A DNA stretch of 64,000 bases from Actinotalea sp. Marseille-Q4924 (GTDB lineage Bacteria; Actinomycetota; Actinomycetes; Actinomycetales; Cellulomonadaceae). The stretch is taken from the NCBI RefSeq assembly GCF_916618755.1, contig NZ_CAKAKB010000004.1, positions 124,001 through 188,000 on the forward strand, read 5' to 3'. Position 1 is the stretch's first letter; every line of letters begins with the position of its first letter. The notes beneath the pieces were generated by a model. It made no database searches and was not told where the DNA came from. It worked only from the letters and a program-made list of their open reading frames with translations. This document shows, in pieces, positions 8,274-16,852 of the stretch. A program made the translations under genes and the position numbers.

Positions 8274-9251
8274 TCAGCCGACGGTCACGACGACCTTGCC
8301 GACCTGCTCGCCGGACGCGAGCCGGGCGAAGCCCTCGGCTGCCTGCTCCAGGGGGACGGTGCGGTCCACGAGCGGGCGCACGCCGGTGCGCACGAGCATC
8401 CTCAGGAGGGCCTCGAGGTCCTCCTTGGAGCCCATCGTCGCGCCGAGCACGGAGATCTCGGTGAAGAAGATCCGGGCGATCTCCATGGGGGCCGGGTCGC
8501 CGGTCGTGGCGCCGGCGACGACGATCGTCCCGCCCGGGCGCACCGACCGCACGGAGTGCGACCACGTCGCGGCACCCACGGTCTCCAGGACCGCGTCGAC
8601 CCGGAACGGGAGGCGGCCGCCCGGCTCGACGGCGACGGCGGCGCCGAGGCCCAGCGCCCGTTCCCGCTTGGCGGCGTCCCTGCTCGTCACCGCGACGTCG
8701 AGGCCGGCGGCGGCCCCGAGCAGCACGGCAGCCGTCGCGACGCCACCACCGGCGCCCTGCACGAGGACCCGGTCACCGGGGGAGAGCGCCGCGCTCGTGA
8801 AGAGCATCCGGTAGGCGGTCAGCCAGGCGGTGGGCAGGCACGCGGCCTCCGCGAAGCTCAGCTCCGCGGGCTTCGGCACGAGGTTCCAGGCCGGGACCGC
8901 GACCTGCTCCGCCAGCGTGCCCGGGTACTTCTCCGACAGCAGCGACCGGCGCTCGCCCGGCCCCACGCCGTGGCCGGTCGCGCCGACGACGGCGTGCACG
9001 ACGACCTCCCGGCCGTCCGCCGTCACCCCCGCCGCGTCGCAGCCCAGGACCATCGGCAGCGCCTCGTCGGGCAGGCCCACACCGCGCAGGGACCACAGGT
9101 CATGGTGGTTGAGGCTCGCGGCGCGCACGTCGACGACGGACCAGTGCTCCGGGAGCGCGGCGGCGTCGGGCCGCTCCACCTGGCGGATCTCGAGCCCGGA
9201 CAGGGGGTCGGCCTGGCTGGTGCGGGCGGCGACGGCGGCGAGCATGGTCAT
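8274..9251 (-). CDS. Zinc-free MDR oxidoreductase, quinone oxidoreductase/enoyl-reductase-like
   Basis: 325 residues with the MDR layout: GroES-like N-terminus (SLNHHDLWSLRG), the motif LPTAWLTAYRML, a glycine-rich NADPH loop (VLVQGAGGGVATAAV), and the SRDAAKRERALGLGA strand. The zinc-ligand pattern is incomplete (GCDAAG replaces GHE). The start is set at ATG 9251 (MTML) rather than the GTG 9 bases upstream, because that GTG lies inside a TACGGT -10 box. It leads a probable two-gene unit with the downstream hydrolase. Confidence 0.8.
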   Translation of the reverse strand: MTMLAAVAARTSQADPLSGLEIRQVERPDAAALPEHWSVVDVRAASLNHHDLWSLRGVGLPDEALPMVLGCDAAGVTADGREVVVHAVVGATGHGVGPGERRSLLSEKYPGTLAEQVAVPAWNLVPKPAELSFAEAACLPTAWLTAYRMLFTSAALSPGDRVLVQGAGGGVATAAVLLGAAAGLDVAVTSRDAAKRERALGLGAAVAVEPGGRLPFRVDAVLETVGAATWSHSVRSVRPGGTIVVAGATTGDPAPMEIARIFFTEISVLGATMGSKEDLEALLRMLVRTGVRPLVDRTVPLEQAAEGFARLASGEQVGKVVVTVG

Positions 9252-9258
9252 GTCCGCC

Positions 9259-9264
9259 ACCGTA
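9259..9264 (-). promoter_or_regulatory. -10 box TACGGT, leaderless promoter
   Basis: On the minus strand TACGGT is followed by 7 bases and then ATG at 9251, with no ribosome binding site between. Confidence 0.5.
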
Positions 9265-9283
9265 GGCGGTCCGCCGGCCGTCG

Positions 9284-9988
9284 TCAGAGGAGCGGCAGCG
9301 CGCCGGTGAGGTCCGGGGTGGAGTCCGAGGTGTGGCGCGGGCGGACCGCGGCGCCCACGGCCTCGGCGCTCAGCGGCGTGCGACCGCAGGCGAGCCGGAC
9401 CCAGGCGCGCGGCTCGACGACCTCGAGGTCCCAGGCGCCGCGTCCGGTCAGCACCTCCAGGAGGGCGGCCGAGACGACCTCCAGCGCCTCGTCGAGCACG
9501 ATGTCGCCCGGCACCGCCGGCAGCGACCGGTCGAGGTCGTCCCCGTGGACGACGAGCTCGAGCAGACGGGTGAGCAGGAGGTCGGACAGGCGGATGGGTG
9601 CCATCCGGGCGCGGACGACCACGTCCGGGCCCATGCCGCGCAGGTCGTGCAGGTGCGCGAAGGCGTCCTCCGCCTCACGGTCGAGGGCACCGAGGGGGTC
9701 GTCGACGATCTCCTGCGCCAGCCGGCGGGCCGTGGCGTCGACGCGGTCGGCCTGCTGCGTCGCGAGCCGGAGGTACTGGCCGAGGCTCAGAGCGTCTCCG
9801 TCGTCGGGCTGGGCGACGGCCAGGGCGTTCATCACTCGACCGACGTGGGCCACGAGCTCGGCGACGGTCCAGCCGGGCAGGACGCTGGGTGCGGCGGTCG
9901 CGTCGTCGTCGAGCTCGACGAGCCACTCCCGCAGCCGCAGCCACTGCGCGCGCAGGAGACGGTCGGTGGTCGCGACGTCGGTGCCCAT
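9284..9988 (-). CDS. Maleylpyruvate isomerase/DinB-like family protein (mycothiol-linked fold)
   Basis: 234 residues. The N-terminal four-helix DinB-like domain has the signature LPGWTVAELVAHVGRVMNAL. A second conserved segment, LLELVVHGDDLDRSL, is typical of the actinobacterial TIGR03083-type mycothiol-dependent isomerase/transferase superfamily. The window also carries mshA, so mycothiol is available. Start ATG 9988 is preferred because TACGAT ends 7 bases before it; an in-frame ATG at 9997 would lie inside that box. Its reaction is unknown. Confidence 0.7.
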   Translation of the reverse strand: MGTDVATTDRLLRAQWLRLREWLVELDDDATAAPSVLPGWTVAELVAHVGRVMNALAVAQPDDGDALSLGQYLRLATQQADRVDATARRLAQEIVDDPLGALDREAEDAFAHLHDLRGMGPDVVVRARMAPIRLSDLLLTRLLELVVHGDDLDRSLPAVPGDIVLDEALEVVSAALLEVLTGRGAWDLEVVEPRAWVRLACGRTPLSAEAVGAAVRPRHTSDSTPDLTGALPLL

Positions 9989-9995
9989 GGTCGGC

Positions 9996-10001
9996 ATCGT
10001 A
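9996..10001 (-). promoter_or_regulatory. -10 box TACGAT, leaderless promoter
   Basis: Minus-strand TACGAT, 7 bases before ATG 9988; no Shine-Dalgarno sequence. Confidence 0.45.
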
Positions 10002-10037
10002 GGGAGGGGCACGGGCGCGCGCAGGGCGCGCGGCCGC

Positions 10038-11330
10038 TCAGCCCAGGAACTCCCGGACGAGGTCGCCGAGCTGGTCGAACTCGATGAGGAAGCCGTCGTG
10101 GCCGTAGTCGGAGTGGATGACGTGGCTCCGGTCCGCCCCGGGCAGCGCGGCCGCGACCCGCTCGGACTGCTCGGGCAGGTAGAGGCGGTCGGAGTCGACG
10201 GCGACGACGAGCGCCCGCGCCGCCACGGTGGCCAGCGCCGCCTCGACCCCGCCGCGCCCGCGGCCGACGTCGTGGGACAGCATGGACTCGGTGAGGACGA
10301 GGTAGGAGTTGGCGTCGAACCGACGGGCGAGCTTGCCGGCGTGGTGGTCGAGGTAGGACTGCACCGCGTAGCGGCCACCGCCCCCGAGCGGCTCCTCGGT
10401 GCCCTGCGGTGCCCGGCCGAACCGCGCGTCGAGCTCGACGGCCGCGCGATAGGTGGTGTGGGCGATCTGGCGCGCGATCCCGAGCCCGACGTGCGGGCCC
10501 TGGCCCTCGGGCAGGTCGTAGTAGTCCCCGCCGTGCCAGCCCGGGTCGCTGCGGATCGCCTCGAGCTGCGGGTGCGCCCAGGCGATCTGGTCCGCCGTCG
10601 TCTGCGCGGTCGTGGCGATCGCACCCAGCGCCCGCACGCGCTCCGGGGCGGTGACCGCCCACTCCAGCACCCGCATGCCGCCCATCGACGCGCCGACGAC
10701 GAACGCCCAGCTGCCGATGCCGAGCGCGTCGGCGAGCGCCAGCTCGGCGCGGACCTGGTCGCGGGTCGTGACGAACGGGAACCGCCCGCCCCACGGCCGA
10801 CCGTCGGGGGCGGCCGTGGCCGGCCCCGTGGTGCCCTGGCACCCGCCCAGGACGTTGGGGGCGACGACGAACCAGCGGTCGGTGTCGATCGGGCAGCCCG
10901 GGCCCACCAGCGTGTCCCACCAGCCGGCCGTCGGGTGGCCCGGCCCCGCGGGGCCGAGGACGTGGGAGTCCCCCGTGAGCGCGTGCAGGACCAGCACGGC
11001 GTTGTCGCCGGTGGGGGAGAGGGTCCCCCACGTCTCGTAGGCGAGGGTCACGTCGGGCAGCGTCTCGCCGCCCTCGAGCGTCAGCGGACCGATCGGCTGC
11101 AGCCGCCGGTCCCCGAGCGGGTCCCCCTCCCGCCACGCGGCGCTGGCGCGCACGGGCGCACCGCCGGCCCACACGGGCTCGCGGCGGGCCGCCCCTGGGG
11201 GGGCGTCCGTCGTCGTCGGGGTCTGCACGACGCGCCAACCTACGTCGCTCGCGCGGCGCCGGCCGGGGGTGTCCACGTCGTGCGCCTCGTTCGCGGCCTG
11301 CGGCGCGACGCGGCGGGAGGGGGTGCTCAT
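10038..11330 (-). CDS. metX: Homoserine O-acetyltransferase
   Basis: 430-residue alpha/beta-hydrolase acyltransferase that makes O-acetylhomoserine from homoserine and acetyl-CoA. Nucleophile Ser is near 215 in GASMGGM; Asp is in AVDSDRLY and His in YGHDGFL close to the C-terminus. The motif GGCQGTTGP is typical. The first 60 residues are a low-complexity extension. The start ATG shares one base with the metY stop (TGATG), so the two are translationally coupled and feed each other: MetX makes the substrate of MetY. Confidence 0.93.
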   Translation of the reverse strand: MSTPSRRVAPQAANEAHDVDTPGRRRASDVGWRVVQTPTTTDAPPGAARREPVWAGGAPVRASAAWREGDPLGDRRLQPIGPLTLEGGETLPDVTLAYETWGTLSPTGDNAVLVLHALTGDSHVLGPAGPGHPTAGWWDTLVGPGCPIDTDRWFVVAPNVLGGCQGTTGPATAAPDGRPWGGRFPFVTTRDQVRAELALADALGIGSWAFVVGASMGGMRVLEWAVTAPERVRALGAIATTAQTTADQIAWAHPQLEAIRSDPGWHGGDYYDLPEGQGPHVGLGIARQIAHTTYRAAVELDARFGRAPQGTEEPLGGGGRYAVQSYLDHHAGKLARRFDANSYLVLTESMLSHDVGRGRGGVEAALATVAARALVVAVDSDRLYLPEQSERVAAALPGADRSHVIHSDYGHDGFLIEFDQLGDLVREFLG

Positions 11331-12646
11331 CAGGCGCCCTTGGCGGCCCGGAACCCGGCGTCGAGGTCCGCGAGGATGTCGTCGATGTGCTCGATCCCCA
11401 CGGCGAGCCGGACGAGGCCGGGCGTGATGCCGGACTCGAGCTGCTGCTCCGGCGTCAGCTGGCTGTGGGTCGTGGAGGCCGGGTGGATGACGAGCGACCG
11501 CACGTCCCCGATGTTGGCGACGTTCGAGTGCAGCTCGAGCGCGTCGACGAACCGCTTGCCCGCCTCCGCGCCGCCCTCGAGCTCGAAGGCGACGACGGCG
11601 CCGGCACCGCGCGGGGCGTACTTCTGGGCGTTCGCGTGCCAGGGGCTGGACGGCAGCCCGGCGTAGTGCACGCTGCTCACGTCCTCGCGTGCCTCGAGCC
11701 ACTCCGCGACCGCCTGGGCGTTCTGCACGTGCCGCTCGATGCGCAGCGACAGCGTCTCCAGGCCCTGGGCGATGAGGAACGCGTTGAAGGGCGAGATCGC
11801 CGAGCCGAGGTCGCGCAGCAGCTGGACGCGCGCCTTGAGGATGAAGGACAGGTTGACCCCGAAGGCGCCGCCGACGCCGAGGTCGCGGGCGTACACCAGG
11901 CCGTTGTAGCTGGGGTCCGGCTGGTTGTAGTTGGGGAAGCGGTCCGGGTGCTGGGCGAAGTCGAACGAGCCGCCGTCGACGATGACCCCGCCGATCGCCG
12001 TGCCGTGGCCGCCGAGGTACTTGGTCGCGGAGTGCGTGACGACGTCCGCACCGTGCTCGAGCGGGCGGATGAGGTACGGCGTGGCGACGGTGTTGTCGAC
12101 GACGAGCGGGACGCCGACCTCGTGGGCGACCGCCGCGACGGCCTCGATGTCGAGGACGTCGGCCTTCGGGTTCGGGATCGTCTCGCCGAAGAAGAGCTTG
12201 GTCTCCGGGCGCACCGCGTCGCGCCACGCCTGCGGGTCGTGCGGGTCGGTCACGAAGGTGACCTGGACGCCGAGCTTGGGCAGCGTGTGGTGCAGCAGGT
12301 TGTACGTCCCGCCGTACAGGCTCGGGCTCGCCACGACGTGGTCGCCCGCCTCGGCGACGTTGAGGATCGCGTACGTCGTGGCCGCCTGCCCGGAGGCCAG
12401 CAGCAGCGCGCCGACACCACCCTCCAGCGATGCGATGCGGTCCTCCACGGCCTGCTGCGTGGGGTTGCCGATCCGGGTGTAGATGGGGCCGAGGTCCTGC
12501 AGCGCGAACCGGGCCGCGGCGGCGTCGGCGTCGGGGAAGACGAAGGACGTCGTCTGGTGGATCGGCAGCGCGCGGGCGCCGCTGGCGTCGACGGTCTGAC
12601 CGGCGTGGATCTGGCGGGTCTCGAAGGACCAGCTGGGATTCGTCAT
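11330..12646 (-). CDS. metY: O-acetylhomoserine sulfhydrylase (aminocarboxypropyltransferase)
   Basis: 438-residue Cys/Met-metabolism PLP enzyme. It makes homocysteine from O-acetylhomoserine and sulfide. The PLP lysine is near residue 209 in [12 protein letters not shown]; the cofactor-binding [10 protein letters not shown] and the long family length separate MetY from the shorter MetB/MetC. ATG 12646 follows CAGGAGACC. It is first in the metY-metX operon behind a leader of roughly 200 bases that may be structured. Confidence 0.94.
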   Translation of the reverse strand: MTNPSWSFETRQIHAGQTVDASGARALPIHQTTSFVFPDADAAAARFALQDLGPIYTRIGNPTQQAVEDRIASLEGGVGALLLASGQAATTYAILNVAEAGDHVVASPSLYGGTYNLLHHTLPKLGVQVTFVTDPHDPQAWRDAVRPETKLFFGETIPNPKADVLDIEAVAAVAHEVGVPLVVDNTVATPYLIRPLEHGADVVTHSATKYLGGHGTAIGGVIVDGGSFDFAQHPDRFPNYNQPDPSYNGLVYARDLGVGGAFGVNLSFILKARVQLLRDLGSAISPFNAFLIAQGLETLSLRIERHVQNAQAVAEWLEAREDVSSVHYAGLPSSPWHANAQKYAPRGAGAVVAFELEGGAEAGKRFVDALELHSNVANIGDVRSLVIHPASTTHSQLTPEQQLESGITPGLVRLAVGIEHIDDILADLDAGFRAAKGA

Positions 12647-12800
12647 GGTGGTCTCCTGGGGTCTCGGGGGGCGAGCCGCGGATGACCATCACCAGTGCGC
12701 CACTGATCCTGGCCAGCCGCGATCGGCTGGGCGGGGGAGGCACGTGGGGAGCGACGCCGCCGGGCCGCGTTCCGGACCGCTCGCTACCGGGTCGGCAGGG

Positions 12801-12870
12801 GGGTCAGGAGGCCTCGGGGCACACCACCGGACGTGCGCGGATCAGCGGCACATTCGGCGGGACATGACCC
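12801..12870 (-). promoter_or_regulatory. Possible structured leader of metYX, SAM-IV-like but degenerate
   Basis: On the minus strand the element begins GGGTCATG and closes with TGACCC (12806-12801), which could form a P1 helix. Inside are a GCTG turn and then GGTGGTGTGCCCCGAGG. That resembles the 3' half of SAM-IV riboswitches, whose P1 also begins GGUCAUG. The conserved GGCAACC core is not present (GCGCACG stands in its place), so this may be a decayed or divergent element, or chance. A TAACGT box immediately upstream on the minus strand would start transcription close to the GGGTCA. The rest of the 12,647-13,065 gap shows no gene. Confidence 0.3.
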
Positions 12871-13065
12871 GGACGTTACGACCGCGGTCGCCCCGGCGGG
12901 AAGCCCGGCCCGGATGGTGAGACGTGACGGGGACGGGGCGCTGCTCCCTTCGGGTGACCGCGGGTGCCCTGTCGTGCCCGATGTGTCCGAAGTGACCGAT
13001 GTGAATGCTGTGATCTGTGTGACTGGTGTTCTCTTCGGCGTGCTGCAGGGCTAGCGTCGGGGACC

Positions 13066-14678
13066 GTGAGCACCGGCCTGCACCCCCGCCCGGCGCGACG
13101 GCGTCGTCGCGCGCTCGGCGCGTCGGCCGCTGCGGTGCTCCTCGTCCTCGGTCTGGCCCCCACGGGAGCGGCCTCGCCGGCGCCCGGTGGCGCGCCGTCG
13201 TCGCGCACCGCACCCCTGGCGCCGTCGGACGACGACGTCGAGCGGGCCCGGGCCGCCGAGGCCTCGACCTCGCGCACCATCGCCGCGCTCGAGAGCGAGC
13301 TGTCCGCGGCGAGCGCGGTCGCCGACACCGCCTGGGAGACCGTCGCCACCGCGGCGGAGGACTACGCCGCAGCCACCGTCGCCCGCGACGAGGCGCGGGC
13401 GACCGCGCAGGACGCCGCGGACCGCGAGCTCGCCGCGCAGGCCGAGCTCGAGGCCGCCCGCGCCGAGCTGGGCGTCCTCGCGATGGAGGCGTACCGCTCC
13501 GGCGGTGCCATGGACACCCTCGGCGCGTTCCTCTCCGCCGACGGCTTCGAGGACCTCCTTGCCCGCACCGAGGCCGTCGAGCGCCTCGGCACGCGGGCCG
13601 ACCGGGCCGTCCAGCGGTTCCGCGCCGCCGACCTCGTCTCCCGCACGCTCGCCGCGCGGACCCAGGAGGCGCTCACCCGGGCCGAGACGTCCGCCACCGC
13701 CGCGGACGACGCGCTCGCCGCCGCGCAGGCGGCCCAGGCCCACGCCGAGGAGCAGGTCGCCTCGGCGGCCGCCGAGCGCGAGCGGCTCATCGTGCTGCTC
13801 GCCGAGCAGCGCCGGACCACGGTCGACGTCGAGCGCGCCCGCCAGGACGCCGTGGACGCGGACCGCCGGGCCCGGGAGGAGGCCGTGGCTGCGGCGTCCC
13901 GCGGGGTGCCCGCTCCCGGACGGCCGGCGGACCCCGCCGCACCGGGCGGCGGAGCGGCCCCGGTCACCCCGAGCGGGCCGACGGCGCCGCCCGCCGCCCA
14001 GGCCGGGGGCGACGCGCCGCCGACCACGCCCGCCGCACCGAGCACGCCGGCCCCGAACCGTCCGCCGACGGCGCCTCCTGCACCGCCCGCCCCGCCGACG
14101 ACACCGCCGCCGCCGGTCTCACCGCCGCCGGCCGACCCGCCGCCGGTCAGCCCGCCGCGCCGCCGGTCGTCGCCCCGCCGCCGGTCGTCGCGCCGCCGCC
14201 GCCGGTGGTCGCACCGCCGCCGGTGGTCGCGCCGCCGGTCGTCGCCCCGCCGCCGCCGGCCCCGCCCGCGAGCGACCCGTACGGCCTCGGCACCGGGTCG
14301 CAGCGCGGCTCGGCCGCCCAGGGGCAGGCCGCCGTGGACTGGGCCCTCACGCAGGTCGGCAAGCCGTACGTCTGGGGCGGCACCGGCCCCGACGGCTACG
14401 ACTGCTCGGGCCTGACGTCGCAGGCGTGGCGCGCTGCCGGCCTGTCGATCACCCGGACGTCCCGCGACCAGTACAAGCAGGTCCGCAAGATCGAGCACTC
14501 GTCGCTGCGACCCGGGGACCTGATCTTCTACGGGCGTGCCAACGACCCCGACAGCATCTCCCACGTGGGGATGTACGCCGGGGGCGGCCAGATGGTCGAG
14601 GCGTCCCGCCCCGGCGTCCCCGTCCGGCTCACGCCCGTGCGGTGGTCGGGGACCATGCCGTTCGCCGGGCGTCCCTGA
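13066..14678 (+). CDS. NlpC/P60 peptidoglycan endopeptidase, RipA-like (apparent frameshift near 14157)
   Basis: Start GTG 13066. The first frame encodes a signal peptide (Arg-rich, then AAAVLLVLGLAPTGAASPA) and a long Ala/Glu/Arg coiled coil (about residues 45-285), then a Pro/Ala linker. The catalytic domain is in the frame one base back: GQAAVDWALTQVGKPYVWGG, Cys in YDCSGLTSQ, His in ISHVGMYAGGG. The frames must join near 14151-14160, where both read Pro/Ala repeats; one missing base explains it. Read alone, the first frame ends at 14415 with an Arg-rich tail and no enzyme. NlpC/P60 enzymes cut the stem peptide of peptidoglycan during cell separation. A strong terminator follows. TAGCGT at 13052-13057 is a plausible -10. 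Confidence 0.8.
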
Positions 14679-14693
14679 CCTCGCTCCCCGCGC

Positions 14694-14746
14694 CACGACG
14701 ACGGCGCCCGGTCACCTGCTCGAGGTGACCGGGCGCCGTCGTCGTG
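14694..14746. terminator. Bidirectional terminator between the NlpC/P60 gene and ppa
   Basis: Perfect 24-bp stem (14694-14717 with 14723-14746), 5-base loop, between convergent genes. It is among the strongest hairpins in the window. Confidence 0.9.
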
Positions 14747-14762
14747 GGTGGGGCGGCGGACG

Positions 14763-15260
14763 TCAGATGCTGTGGTGGCCCGCCTCGCGGGCGCGCTCGA
14801 ACGACCGCACGATCTCGGCCTCGGCCTCCGCCTTGCCGGTCCAGTGCGCACCCTCCACGGACTTGCCGGGCTCGAGGTCCTTGTAGACCTCGAAGAAGTG
14901 CTGGATCTCCAGGCGGTGGAACTCGCTGACGTCGTCGATGTCCTGCCGCCACGACGCACGGGTGTCGCCGGAGGGCACGCACAGCACCTTGTCGTCGCCG
15001 CCCGCCTCGTCGCGCATGCGGAACATGCCCAGGGCGCGGCAGCGGATGAGGCAGCCGGGGAAGGTCGGCTCCTCGAGGAGGACGAGTGCGTCGAGGGGGT
15101 CGCCGTCCTCGCCGAGGGTGCCGTCGATGAAACCGTAGTCGTCCGGGTAGCGCGTCGAGGTGAAGAGCATGCGGTCCAGGCGGATGCGGCCGGACTCGTG
15201 GTCGACCTCGTACTTGTTGCGCTGACCCTTCGGGATCTCGATCGTGACGTCGAACTCCAC
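14763..15260 (-). CDS. ppa: Inorganic pyrophosphatase
   Basis: 165-residue soluble family I pyrophosphatase, which hydrolyses PPi to two phosphates and pulls biosynthetic reactions forward. The signature aspartates are in [14 protein letters not shown] and RYPDDYGF motifs are in place. GTG 15260 is preceded by GAGGAGGAA. It is a monocistronic gene, divergent from dacB. Confidence 0.95.
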   Translation of the reverse strand: MEFDVTIEIPKGQRNKYEVDHESGRIRLDRMLFTSTRYPDDYGFIDGTLGEDGDPLDALVLLEEPTFPGCLIRCRALGMFRMRDEAGGDDKVLCVPSGDTRASWRQDIDDVSEFHRLEIQHFFEVYKDLEPGKSVEGAHWTGKAEAEAEIVRSFERAREAGHHSI

Positions 15261-15347
15261 AGCGTTCCTCCTCGGCCCGGCGGGGCCTGCTCGTCGGCCA
15301 CGCGCGCAGGGGTGCTGGGGGCGGGGTGACCGGTGATGTCAGACGGG

Positions 15348-15361
15348 GTCACTAGTGTGAC
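15348..15361. promoter_or_regulatory. Inverted repeat GTCAC-TAGT-GTGAC in the ppa/dacB divergent promoter
   Basis: Perfect 5-bp arms around TAGT, overlapping a TAGTGT -10-like box for dacB. It could be an operator; no regulator is identified. Confidence 0.3.
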
Positions 15362-15441
15362 GCACCGACAGTCCCACGGACCCGCCGGTCCGACCAGAGG
15401 GACGATCAACGTCGCAGGGCACGTCGACGGGGGGTGGGCTG

Positions 15442-16848
15442 ATGGCACGAGGAGCACGCGTCGGTGCGGCGCTCGTCGCCGTGCTGCTCGTCGGAGCCGG
15501 TGGCTACGGGGCTGCGGACGCCTACGACCGCGTCCCCGGGCTCCTCACGCTGGCCCCTCCGCCACCCAGCCCGTCGCCCTTCCCCACGCCGCCCGCCGCG
15601 GTCCCGCCCCCCGCGATCCAGGTCGGTGCCGACGCCGCGACGGACGCACCCGTCCCGGACGCCGCGGTGGTCCAGGCCGCCGTCGACGCGGCCGTCGTGC
15701 ACCCGTGGATGGGCTCGTCGGTCGGCGCGCTCGTGGTGGACCAGCTCACCGGCGACGTCCTGGCGGGGTCGAGCGCGGAGGTGCCGCGCGAGCCCGCCTC
15801 GACCGCCAAGATCCTGACCGCCGTGGCGGCGCTGCGGGCCCTCGGTCCCGAGCGCACCGTCGAGACGGTGGTCGTGCAGGAGGGCCCCGGCCGCATCGTG
15901 CTCGTCGGGGGCGGGGACGTCATGCTGGCCGCCGGCGCGGGCGACCCCACCGCCACGAACGGGCGCGCCGGTCTCGCGGACCTCGCGGACCAGACGGCTC
16001 GCGCCCTCGGGCTGGCCGGGGTCGCCGAGGTGTCCCTGGGGGTCGACGAGAGCCTCTTCAGCGGCCCCGCGGTCTCCCCGGGGTGGGACCCCGCGGACCT
16101 GTCCCAGGGGTTCGTGGCGCCCGTGACGCCGCTGCAGGTGAACATCGCCAAGACGCGCGAGGAGCCGTACCCGCCGCGGCACGCCGACCCCTCCCTGCAC
16201 GCGGCCGGCGTCTTCGCCGGTCTGCTGGCCGAGCGCGGGATCGCCGTGACCGCCACCGAGCGGCGCACCGCTCCCGACGGCGCCACGCGCATCGCCGTGG
16301 TCGAGTCGGCGCCCGTCCGGGACGTCGCCGACTACCTCCTGCGGACGTCGGACAACACGGTGAGCGAGGCCCTGGGCCGGCTCGTGGCCGTCGAGCAGGG
16401 CCTGCCCGGCAGCTTCGAGGGGGCGACCCGCGCGATCCTGGTGGAGATCGGACGGCTCGGCGTCGACCCGGCCGGGGCGGTGCTCGTCGACGCGAGCGGC
16501 CTCGCGGAGGGCTCCATGCTGTCGGCGCGCCAGCTCGTCGAGGTGCTGCGCGTCGCGGCGCTGGACCCTGCCCTGCGCTCGGCCGTGGTGGACCTGCCGA
16601 TCGGCGGGTGGGAGGGCACGCTGGAGGACCGCTTCACCGAGGCGCCCGCGCTCGGGCTCGTCCGCGCCAAGACGGGGAGCCTGACGGGGACGACCTCGCT
16701 CGCGGGGACCGTCGTCACGGACCAGGGCCGCCAGCTCGTGTTCGCGGTGCTCGCCGACGCGACACCGCCCGGAGGCCAGCTCGGCCCCCGCCGGGTCATC
16801 GACGCCCTCGTGCAGCAGGTGGCCGGCTGCGAGTGCCCGCTACCGTGA
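15442..16848 (+). CDS. dacB: D-alanyl-D-alanine carboxypeptidase/endopeptidase (S13, PBP4 type)
   Basis: 468-residue exported penicillin-binding protein. The N-terminal hydrophobic segment VGAALVAVLLVGAGGYGAA acts as signal or anchor and is followed by a Pro-rich linker. All three active-site motifs are present: SxxK as STAK near residue 120, SxN as SDN near 303, and KTG near 410. It trims or cleaves peptidoglycan cross-links outside the membrane. ATG 15442 is preceded by a GGGGGGTGGG stretch. Five bases separate it from the next gene, which however has its own leaderless promoter. Confidence 0.92.
   Translation: MARGARVGAALVAVLLVGAGGYGAADAYDRVPGLLTLAPPPPSPSPFPTPPAAVPPPAIQVGADAATDAPVPDAAVVQAAVDAAVVHPWMGSSVGALVVDQLTGDVLAGSSAEVPREPASTAKILTAVAALRALGPERTVETVVVQEGPGRIVLVGGGDVMLAAGAGDPTATNGRAGLADLADQTARALGLAGVAEVSLGVDESLFSGPAVSPGWDPADLSQGFVAPVTPLQVNIAKTREEPYPPRHADPSLHAAGVFAGLLAERGIAVTATERRTAPDGATRIAVVESAPVRDVADYLLRTSDNTVSEALGRLVAVEQGLPGSFEGATRAILVEIGRLGVDPAGAVLVDASGLAEGSMLSARQLVEVLRVAALDPALRSAVVDLPIGGWEGTLEDRFTEAPALGLVRAKTGSLTGTTSLAGTVVTDQGRQLVFAVLADATPPGGQLGPRRVIDALVQQVAGCECPLP
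16841..16846 (+). promoter_or_regulatory. -10 box TACCGT, leaderless promoter
   Basis: TACCGT lies within the last codons of dacB, ending 6 bases before ATG 16853. Confidence 0.5.
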
Positions 16849-16852
16849 CGCG

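Noticed and set aside
11331-12743. Frame continuing metX upstream across metY
   Set aside because: It lies in another frame of metY, is Arg/Pro-rich, and metX has a coupled ATG at 11330.
12801-12870. A standard SAM-I or SAM-IV riboswitch
   Set aside because: The conserved GGCAACC core is not found, so only a possible degenerate or divergent element is listed.
12880-13065. A small gene between metY and the NlpC/P60 gene
   Set aside because: Short frames exist on both strands but have no ribosome binding site or coding-like composition; the stretch looks like promoter DNA.
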